DNA of 64,000 bases from Promicromonospora sukumoe 327MFSha3.1 (GTDB lineage: Bacteria; Actinomycetota; Actinomycetes; Actinomycetales; Cellulomonadaceae): positions 1,798,001-1,862,000 of the forward strand of contig NZ_ARQM01000010.1 in assembly GCF_000385135.1 (NCBI RefSeq), read 5' to 3'. The position numbers and the translations under genes are program-made. This document shows, piece after piece, positions 58,437 through 64,000 of this stretch (positions are counted from its first letter, which is position 1; each line of letters begins with the position of its first letter). A model generated the notes under the pieces. The model did not search any database. It saw only the letters and a program-made list of their open reading frames with translations, and was not told where the DNA came from.

Positions 58437-59009
58437 CTAGTCGTATCGCCAGCCGCGTCGAAGGTTCGCGAAGATCATCGCCAGCGCCTCGCCCGGCGCG
58501 CTCTCGCGCGCCGCGATGTCAGGGCTCTCGAGGACGAGGCGGGCCAGGGCGCGCACGGCGGCGTCCTCGGGCTCGTGTCCCTCCTCGGCGAGCACCTTGA
58601 CGAGTGCGTCCTCGCAGTCGGTCCACTTCTTGCGGACGTGCGCGCGGAGCTGCGGGGTCGAGAAGATCAGCCCGAGGAGCCGCTCACGCCGGGGGTCCTG
58701 GGGCTCGAAGGGCAGTCTGCTCGCCATGAACGTCTCGACGGCGCGCAGGGGATCGGTGCCCGCGGGGCGTTCCCGCACGGCATCGACGAGAGCGGCGGCG
58801 CGGTCCTCGTCCTGCTCGAAGACCAGGGCGACCTTTCCGTCCGGGTAGTAGGTGAACAGCGTCGTCAGGGCGACATTGGCGTCCTCGGCGATCTCGGCGA
58901 CCGTGACGTCGTCGAACCCCCGCGCCAGGAACAGCTCGACGGCTGACTCGTGCAGGGCGTGGCGGGTCTGTGCTCGCTTGCGTGCGCGAAGTCCGGTTCC
59001 GGCTGCCAT
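58437..59009 (-). CDS. TetR family transcriptional regulator
   Basis: 190 residues from ATG 59009; TACGAT 7 nt upstream suggests no leader. HTH about 31-53 (VTVAEIAEDANVALTTLFTY, then YPDGKVALVFEQDE), C-terminal helices after PAGTDPLRAVETFMASRLPF. The open frame to 60173 is antisense to the amidohydrolase. Divergent from that amidohydrolase with repeats and small dyads between; likely its repressor. Confidence 0.9.
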   Translation of the reverse strand: MAAGTGLRARKRAQTRHALHESAVELFLARGFDDVTVAEIAEDANVALTTLFTYYPDGKVALVFEQDEDRAAALVDAVRERPAGTDPLRAVETFMASRLPFEPQDPRRERLLGLIFSTPQLRAHVRKKWTDCEDALVKVLAEEGHEPEDAAVRALARLVLESPDIAARESAPGEALAMIFANLRRGWRYD

Positions 59010-59040
59010 GCCGTCGATCGTAGACCGATGTGTGTACCGG

Positions 59041-59078
59041 CACCAATTCTGGTGTGACCCCAATTCTGTAGTGACTAC
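59041..59078. promoter_or_regulatory. Operator cluster between tetR and amidohydrolase
   Basis: CACCAATTCTGGTG (59041-59054) and GTAGTGACTAC (59068-59078) are perfect dyads; in addition a 17-bp unit CCAATTCTGKWGTGACY occurs twice head to tail (59043-59059 and 59060-59076). TAGCGT at 59091-59096 is a candidate -10 for the amidohydrolase. Confidence 0.7.
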
Positions 59079-59126
59079 GGAAAAACGTGCTAGCGTCCTG
59101 CTGTCACAACGAACGAGGAGGACGAG

Positions 59127-60392
59127 ATGGGCAGGACTGCGATCGTCGGAGCGCGCGTGTTCGACGGCGAGGAGGTGACGGACGCCGGCGTGGTGGTGCT
59201 GGACGGGCCCCGGATCCTTCAGGTCGGGGGCGCGGTCCCGGACGGGGCCGACGTGGTGGATGCCGCCGGTTCGACCCTGCTTCCCGGGCTCGTCGACGCC
59301 CACGTGCACACGTCGGTCGAGGCTCTCGAGCTCGCCCTCACGTTCGGCGTCACGACCGAGCTGGAGATGCAGGGCATGTTCACGCGGCACAACCGGGCGC
59401 ACGTGACCGAGAACGACCGGGTCGCTGACGTACGGTCCGCGGGATTCGGCATCACACCCCCTGGCGGCCATCCGAGCGAGCTGATGGGCGACGACGGGCA
59501 CGACGGCGATGGCGACGGTGGCGAGGAGACTCCGTGGGAGGGTGTGGAGGACGAGGACGGCACGTCGCCCTGGGCCGACGTCGTCATGCCGTTCTCGACC
59601 ACGCCGGAGGAGGCCGTCGCCTTCGTCCCGCGGCTGGAGGCGGCAGGCTCCGACTACATCAAGTTCATGATCGACGACGGCACGGTCGAGGGGGCGCCGG
59701 GGCTCCCGCTGCTGAGCGACGCGACGATCGCGGCCGGCGTCGAGGAGGCGCACCGGCGCGGCCTGCTGACCGTCGCCCACACCCTCACGGTCGATGCGAC
59801 CGCGTCGGCGGTCGCCGGTGGCATCGACGGCCTGGTCCACCTCTTCATGGACGGCCCGCACACGCCGGAGATCGTCCGGTCCGTCGTCGCCTCGGGGGCC
59901 TTCGTCGTTCCCTGCGTGGTCCTGAACGCGTCGATGATGGGCATCCCGGCGACGGAGCTCGCGGCGGACCCGCGCGTGAACTCCCGGCTCGACGACGCCT
60001 GGACCGCGACCCTGCGCAGCAGCTACGACCGGTATCCGCAGGGGGACCTGCGGGACGTCCTCGCCTCGGTCAAGGCTCTCCACGACGCGGGCGTCGACAT
60101 CCTCGTCGGCACCGACGTGTCGTTCCCCCTGCCGGCGTTCGGCGGCATGGCGCACGGCGCGAGCGTCCACCACGAGCTTCAGCTCCTCGTCCGTGCCGGG
60201 CTCACCCCGATCGAGGCGCTCCGTGCCGCGACCTCGGTGCCCGCGCGACGTTTCGGCCTCACCGACCGTGGGCGGATCCGCCCGGCACTGCGTGCCGACC
60301 TCCTGCTCGTCGACGGTGACCCCACCACGCGCATCTCCGACACGCTCAACATCCGCCAGGTCTGGCGGCGCGGCGCCCCGCTGTTCCGCTAG
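59127..60392 (+). CDS. Amidohydrolase family protein
   Basis: 421 residues. Metal site HVHT after PGLVDA (LLPGLVDAHVHTSVEAL), the bridging-lysine position candidate in SDYIKFMIDDG, His in LLTVAHTLTVDA, and final Asp in ILVGTDVSF; RPALRADLLLVDGDP closes the composite beta-sandwich. Closest in pattern to imidazolonepropionase-like or prolidase-type amidohydrolases. An acidic Gly/Asp loop (GDDGHDGDGDGGEETPWEG) around residue 125-150 is unusual. GAGGAGGACGAG precedes ATG. No signal peptide. Probably induced through the divergent TetR. Confidence 0.88.
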   Translation: MGRTAIVGARVFDGEEVTDAGVVVLDGPRILQVGGAVPDGADVVDAAGSTLLPGLVDAHVHTSVEALELALTFGVTTELEMQGMFTRHNRAHVTENDRVADVRSAGFGITPPGGHPSELMGDDGHDGDGDGGEETPWEGVEDEDGTSPWADVVMPFSTTPEEAVAFVPRLEAAGSDYIKFMIDDGTVEGAPGLPLLSDATIAAGVEEAHRRGLLTVAHTLTVDATASAVAGGIDGLVHLFMDGPHTPEIVRSVVASGAFVVPCVVLNASMMGIPATELAADPRVNSRLDDAWTATLRSSYDRYPQGDLRDVLASVKALHDAGVDILVGTDVSFPLPAFGGMAHGASVHHELQLLVRAGLTPIEALRAATSVPARRFGLTDRGRIRPALRADLLLVDGDPTTRISDTLNIRQVWRRGAPLFR

Positions 60393-60424
60393 CCCCCGGT
60401 CACGGCTCGCCCGCGGCGCGCACC

Positions 60425-60461
60425 GCGACCCCGGCCCTCCGCGCGGGAGGGCCGGGGTCGC
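60425..60461. terminator. Strong bidirectional terminator stem
   Basis: GCGACCCCGGCCCTCC-N5-complement, 16-bp perfect stem between the converging amidohydrolase and SDR genes. Confidence 0.8.
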
Positions 60462-60473
60462 CGGTTCACTGCC

Positions 60474-61223
60474 TCAGAGCTGGACCTCTCCGCCGTCGAC
60501 GAAGAGCTCGGTGCCGGTGACGAAGGTGCTCTGGTCGCTCGCCAGGAACAGCACCGCGCTCGCGATCTCCTCGGGCCTGCCGAGCCGGCCCAGCGGGACG
60601 TTGCCCGCCAGAGCGGTCAGGAGGCCGGGGGCCTGGGAGGGCTCGGGCGCGAGACCGGCAAGGCCCGGCGTCTCGGTGGGTCCGGGGGCGATCGCGTTCA
60701 CCCGGATGTTGCGGCCCGCGAGCTCCCCGGCCCAGGTTCGGGTGAAGGAGCGCAGGGCGGCCTTGGTCGCCGAGTAGACGCCGAACGACGGCGCCCCCTT
60801 GCTGGCGGCGGTCGAGCCGGTGATCACGACGGAGGCGCCGTCGTTCAGCACGGGCAGGGCCTTCTGCACGGTGAACACCGTGCCACGGACGTTGACCCCG
60901 AACGTCTCGTCGAAGCCCGCCGGCGTCAGCTCCTCCAGCGTGGCGAACCGGCCGCCGCCGGCGTTGACGAACAGGACGTCGAGCCCCCGGCCGCGGGCCG
61001 CGACCGCCGCGAAGACCCGGTCGAGGTCGTCGAGGTCGGCCACGTCGCCGCGGATGCCGGTGGCGTTCTCGCCGAGCTCGGTCACCGCCGCGTCGAGCTC
61101 GGCCTGCCGGCGGCCGGTGACGAACACGTGCGCTCCCTCCGCCGCGAACCTGCGGGCGGTGGCCAGGCCGATGCCGGTCGTCCCGCCGGTGACCAGGGCG
61201 GTCTTGTTCTGGAGCTGTCCCAT
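60474..61223 (-). CDS. SDR family oxidoreductase
   Basis: 249 residues. TGGTTGIG cofactor loop, TGRR after strand 2 (Arg-Arg, suggesting NADPH), NAGGG, catalytic Ser in TGSTAASKG and YSATK, then APGPTETPGL. GAAGAAGG precedes ATG. It follows the LLM-type gene in the same direction and probably shares its promoter and TetR control. Substrate unknown. Confidence 0.9.
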   Translation of the reverse strand: MGQLQNKTALVTGGTTGIGLATARRFAAEGAHVFVTGRRQAELDAAVTELGENATGIRGDVADLDDLDRVFAAVAARGRGLDVLFVNAGGGRFATLEELTPAGFDETFGVNVRGTVFTVQKALPVLNDGASVVITGSTAASKGAPSFGVYSATKAALRSFTRTWAGELAGRNIRVNAIAPGPTETPGLAGLAPEPSQAPGLLTALAGNVPLGRLGRPEEIASAVLFLASDQSTFVTGTELFVDGGEVQL

Positions 61224-61293
61224 GGTGCCTTCTTCTTTCGGTAGTCGTGCTGTTGGTGGGGTGCTGCTTGGTGGGGTGCTGCTGGTCGGTGGG

Positions 61294-62187
61294 TCAGGCG
61301 TCGGCGAGCGACGGTGCGAGCGCCGCCAGCTCGCGCCAGGCGGGCATCGGCAGGTCCGCGGAGCCCAGGACGTGGACGGCGACGTGGTCGGCCCCGGCGT
61401 CGAGGTGCTCGCGCAGCCGCTCCCGGATCGCGTCGAGGTCGCCCCGCGCGACGAGCGAGTCGACGAGCCGGTCGCTGCCGCCGGGCACGAGGTCGTCGTC
61501 GCCGAAGCCGAGCCGGCGCAGGTTGTTGCGGTAGGCCGGCAGGCCGACGAACATGCCCACGCCGGCCCGGGCGGTGGCCCGCGCGCGATCCGGCTCGGTG
61601 TCGAGCACGACCGCCTGGTGCGGGGCGACGAGCGGGTCCGGCCCGAGCGTCGCCCGGAGGTCCGCCGTGTAGCGCGGCGGTACCAGGAACGGGTGGGTTC
61701 CCCCGGTGCGCGCCGCCCCGAGCGCCGCCATGCGGGGCCCCAGGGCCCCGAGCAGGCGCCGCTCGGCGGGCACCGGGACCGGTGCGGCGTCCAGGTCGTC
61801 GAGGTACCGGGTCATGGAGTCGACGGGCCGGCCGAACGGCTGCCCGTGGCTGCGTGCCGACCGGGGGTCGCTGATGCCGAGCCCCAGGACCGTCCGAGGC
61901 CCGTGCAGCCGGTCGAGCCGGGCCATCTCGTTGGCGACCTCCCCGGCCGGGGTGCCCCAGATGCCCAGCACGCCGAGCGTCACCGTGCTGCGCGGCGGCG
62001 CCCGCAGGAGGTGCCCGGCGTCGTCGAGCGCCCCCTTGCCGTCGAGCCCCGGGATCCACAGCGTGCGCAGCCCGAGCTCGTCCAGCTCGGCTGCGGCCTC
62101 CTGCGCCTCGGGCCGGTCCGCGGACCGCAGCCTCATGCTCCACACCCCGAGCGGGCCCAGCCGTCCTGCCAGCTCACGTCCTGCCAT
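61294..62187 (-). CDS. LLM class F420-dependent oxidoreductase (TIGR03620-type)
   Basis: 297 residues. LGRLGPLGVWSMRLR-type start, LDELGLRTLWIPGLDGKGAL, STVTLGVLGIWGTPAGEVAN, RTVLGLGISDPRSARSHGQP and VAPHQAVVLDTEPDRARATA match the luciferase-like group predicted to use F420. AGGAGA precedes the ATG. Paired divergent operators with the TetR gene show it is repressed by that protein. Operon with the SDR behind it (70-bp gap with a short GGTGGGGTGCTGC repeat). Confidence 0.86.
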   Translation of the reverse strand: MAGRELAGRLGPLGVWSMRLRSADRPEAQEAAAELDELGLRTLWIPGLDGKGALDDAGHLLRAPPRSTVTLGVLGIWGTPAGEVANEMARLDRLHGPRTVLGLGISDPRSARSHGQPFGRPVDSMTRYLDDLDAAPVPVPAERRLLGALGPRMAALGAARTGGTHPFLVPPRYTADLRATLGPDPLVAPHQAVVLDTEPDRARATARAGVGMFVGLPAYRNNLRRLGFGDDDLVPGGSDRLVDSLVARGDLDAIRERLREHLDAGADHVAVHVLGSADLPMPAWRELAALAPSLADA

Positions 62188-62203
62188 GTCGATCGTCTCC
62201 TAG

Positions 62204-62226
62204 TTTCTAACCGTGCGGTTAAGAAC
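62204..62226. promoter_or_regulatory. TetR operator, copy 1 (LLM side)
   Basis: 23-bp site with core AACCG-TG-CGGTT flanked by TTTCT and AAGAAC. Same layout as the site at 62260-62282. Confidence 0.78.
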
Positions 62227-62259
62227 TGGAACGTAGCACCAGGCATTCCCGGGAAGCAA

Positions 62260-62282
62260 TTTCTGAACGATCGGTTTCAAAC
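62260..62282. promoter_or_regulatory. TetR operator, copy 2 (tetR side)
   Basis: Core AACG-AT-CGGTT between TTTCTG and TCAAAC; 56 bp from copy 1. A TAGGCT -10 for tetR follows at 62286-62291. Confidence 0.75.
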
Positions 62283-62334
62283 TGGTAGGCTACGCGCGGG
62301 GACAGAGCCCTCAGGCGCAGGGGAAGGAGCGGTC

Positions 62335-62940
62335 ATGGCAGGCGGGAGACCACGGACGTTCGACGCCGAGGCGGCGCTGGACCGGGCGGTCGAGGTGTTC
62401 TGGCGACAGGGCTACGAGGGCACGGCCGTCGCGGAGCTGACCGAGCGGATGGGCGTGAACAAGCCGAGCCTGTACGCGGTGTTCGGCACCAAGGAGGAGC
62501 TGTTCCAGCAGGTCGTGCGGCGCTACGCCGAGGTGGAGCTCGCCTACTTCCGCGACGCCCTCACCCGCCCGACGGCGCTCGAGGTGGTGCGCGACTACCT
62601 GGACCGCAACGCCGCCGCGCTCACACAGCCCGACCGGCCGCGCGGATGCCTGTCGATCCAGGGTGGCCTGTCGGCCAACCCGGCGCACAGCACCGTGACC
62701 CAGTTCCTGGCGAGCAGCCGCCGGGCGGGCGAGGACGCGCTGGCCGAACGGCTCACGCGCGCCCGGGACGAGGGTGATCTGCCCGCCGACGCCGACCCGG
62801 TGGCGCTCGCGCGCTACGTGATGGTCGTGTCCGAGGGGCAGGCGGTCCACGCGTCCGCGGGCGCCACGCGCGAGGAGCTCGTGCAGTCGGCCGCGATCGC
62901 CGTCAGCGCGTTCGAGCGGGCACTCTCGCCCGCGACCTGA
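62335..62940 (+). CDS. TetR family transcriptional regulator
   Basis: 201 residues from ATG 62335 (GGAAGGAG upstream); the frame running back to 60799 is antisense to other genes. Opens AGGRPRTFDAEAALDRAVEV, HTH AVAELTERMGVNKPSLYAVF, then GTKEELFQQVVRRY. The C-terminal domain has GCLSIQGGLSANPAHSTVTQ, the pattern of the TetR_C_16-like redox-responsive group (Cys in GCLS). Controls itself and the divergent LLM/SDR pair. Its end overlaps the racemase end by 38 bp. Confidence 0.92.
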   Translation: MAGGRPRTFDAEAALDRAVEVFWRQGYEGTAVAELTERMGVNKPSLYAVFGTKEELFQQVVRRYAEVELAYFRDALTRPTALEVVRDYLDRNAAALTQPDRPRGCLSIQGGLSANPAHSTVTQFLASSRRAGEDALAERLTRARDEGDLPADADPVALARYVMVVSEGQAVHASAGATREELVQSAAIAVSAFERALSPAT

Positions 62941-63772
62941 GCAGGCCCGGGCGCGGTCGGGGAAGCTCGGGCCGCTCCGGCGTCCGCAGCCGCGCGCCCG
63001 CGCGCAGCACGGTCGCCCGGGCCAGCGCGTCGAGGCTGTCCACCAGCGGGACCCCGGGCAGGCGGCCCACGGGCGTCGCCCGAGCCGCCACGGACAGCTC
63101 GGTGCAGCCCAGGACGACCGCGCCGGCGCCCCGCGACCGCAGGTCCTCGATCACACCTGCCAGGGCGGTCAGGTCGCCGCCACGGCCCGCCTTCACGCCG
63201 TCGTAGATCAGGGCGGTCACCGCGGCCTGGCCGGCGGCGTCGGGCACCAGGGTCTTGATGCCTCGCGCGCCGAACGCCTTCGCGTAGACGCCCGACGCGA
63301 TCGTCCCCTCCGTCGCGAGGAGGCCCACCGCCCGCAGCGGCCCGCCGGGACCGAGGGGGCGGCCGGAGAACGTGTCGCACACCGCGGACACCGTCGCGTC
63401 CACCGCGGTCAGGAGGGGGACCGGGGTCGCCGCGGCGACCGGGCCGGCGAACGCCTGCGCCGTGTTGCACGGCAGCACCAGCAGGCCGGCGCCCGCCCGG
63501 GCCAGGCGCCGCGCGTCGTCGGCGAGCACCGGCCCGGGATCGTCCGCGGAGCGGCCCAGCACGAACGCCGTCCGGTCCGGGACGCTCGCGTGCTGGAGAA
63601 CCACCATGTCGACGTGGTCCTGGTCCCGTGCCGCCTCCGTCAGCCGCACGACCCGGTCCATGAACAGGACCGTCGCCAGCGGCCCGACGCCGCCCAGCAC
63701 GCCGACCAGCGTCCGGCCGGCCCGGGTCCCGTCGGCCGGTGCGCCGTCGGACCGGCCCCCGCCGTCAGACAA
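62903..63772 (-). CDS. Aspartate/glutamate racemase family protein
   Basis: 289 residues. GVLGGVGPLATVLFMDRVVR at the start, first catalytic Cys in LLVLPCNTAQAF, second in AVVLGCTELSVAA: both Cys present, so two-base racemisation is likely. The TTG start (63772-63770) overlaps the stop of the upstream gene by 8 bp. Makes D-Asp or D-Glu, or a related amino acid; cell-wall or signalling use is open. A basic Arg/Pro tail extends past the domain. Confidence 0.86.
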   Translation of the reverse strand: MSDGGGRSDGAPADGTRAGRTLVGVLGGVGPLATVLFMDRVVRLTEAARDQDHVDMVVLQHASVPDRTAFVLGRSADDPGPVLADDARRLARAGAGLLVLPCNTAQAFAGPVAAATPVPLLTAVDATVSAVCDTFSGRPLGPGGPLRAVGLLATEGTIASGVYAKAFGARGIKTLVPDAAGQAAVTALIYDGVKAGRGGDLTALAGVIEDLRSRGAGAVVLGCTELSVAARATPVGRLPGVPLVDSLDALARATVLRAGARLRTPERPELPRPRPGLLRSRARVPARTR

Positions 63773-64000
63773 GCTTGTGTCCCGCCGACGGGAGATCCGG
63801 GCGCGGCTCGGGCAGCCCCGGCTGCCCGCCCACCTCCTGCGCCGGGTGGTGCTGCGCGAACTTGCGCACCTGGTTCAGCTCGGCGAGGCGCACCCAGGCG
63901 TCGCGCCGCGGCGACCGGTCCCCGCCGTACTTCAGCGGGTGCACGGCCCGGACTCGGCGCGCTGCGGCGCGCACCGACGCGTCGTGCACGTACCGGTCCA
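63765..64000 (-). CDS. C-terminal part of an unknown gene (N-terminus off the right edge)
   Basis: The frame enters from the right edge without a stop; the last 78 residues run DRYVHDASVRAAARRVRAVH to HKLV. Basic first half (HPLKYGGDRSPRRDAWVRLA) and a Gly/Pro end. A start at GTG 63989 is possible but no ribosome site can be seen, so I treat the gene as cut by the window. No family recognised. Overlaps the racemase start. Confidence 0.5.
   Translation of the reverse strand, partial: DRYVHDASVRAAARRVRAVHPLKYGGDRSPRRDAWVRLAELNQVRKFAQHHPAQEVGGQPGLPEPRPDLPSAGHKLV

Noticed and set aside
60799-62334. Long + strand extension upstream of the TetR gene
   Set aside because: It is antisense to SDR and LLM genes; the HTH protein begins at ATG 62335 with a good ribosome site.

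Overview
The window is about 73% GC by eye, densely packed with genes, and has the codon use, regulator mix and enzyme content of a free-living, plant-polymer-degrading actinobacterium. A Micrococcales member near Promicromonosporaceae or Cellulomonadaceae is my inference. The supporting signs are ECF sigma factor, MerR, TetR, LacI, AraC and GntR regulators, F420-type oxidoreductases, eukaryote-like Ser/Thr kinases, GH3 and GH92 glycosidases, and many starts that look leaderless (a TANNNT hexamer 6 or 7 nt before ATG/GTG). I saw no rRNA, tRNA, CRISPR array, transposase or prophage block.

Layout. 0-5.9 kb: ECF sigma factor with an overlapping partner gene, a VanY-type lipoprotein, a drug-type ABC exporter with its MerR regulator, and a DoxX/TetR divergent pair. 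5.9-9.9 kb: an AraC/SDR divergent pair, a glycolipid-binding-fold protein and a HAD phosphatase with an altered motif I. 10-15.9 kb: three kinase-fold genes in a row (two transmembrane kinases with MmpS-like outer domains, then a pseudokinase), meeting an APH-like kinase tail to tail. 15.9-19.2 kb: TetR with two perfect operators, SDR, an F420-type reductase and a GT2 glycosyltransferase with a methyltransferase-like tail. 19.3-23.1 kb: a 1067-residue collagen-like protein with a C-terminal globular head, translationally coupled to a small membrane-anchored protein. 23.3-33.5 kb: YibE/F, quinone-type oxidoreductase, TetR plus hydrolase, TetR (WHG type), SDR, ChrA, LacI and a FUSC-type exporter. 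33.7-44 kb: secreted GH92 mannosidase, hydrolase, DUF899, D-2-hydroxyacid dehydrogenase, GntR, VOC, a PGRP-type amidase without signal peptide, and TetR. 44-50 kb: a GH3 / MFS / GH3 sugar-use locus around paired operators. 50-64 kb: a secreted protein, an FAD/NAD(P) protein divergent from a non-canonical P450, hydrolases, two tail-anchored coiled-coil proteins, TetR/amidohydrolase, TetR/LLM-oxidoreductase/SDR, an Asp/Glu racemase and an incomplete gene at the right edge.

Two themes stand out. First, many divergent regulator/enzyme pairs carry duplicated operators that can be read directly in the DNA, so each regulator can be assigned a site. Second, the gaps between genes hold long hairpins that fall into sequence families, each of the four main ones present twice in this window. 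Changes between copies are largely compensated in the opposite arm. They sit mostly between converging genes, lack terminator T-runs, and are not explained by the genes around them. The best candidates for undescribed biology are these paired palindrome families, the kinase/kinase/pseudokinase operon, the collagen-like operon, the tail-anchored coiled-coil pair, and the P450 that has lost its ExxR motif.
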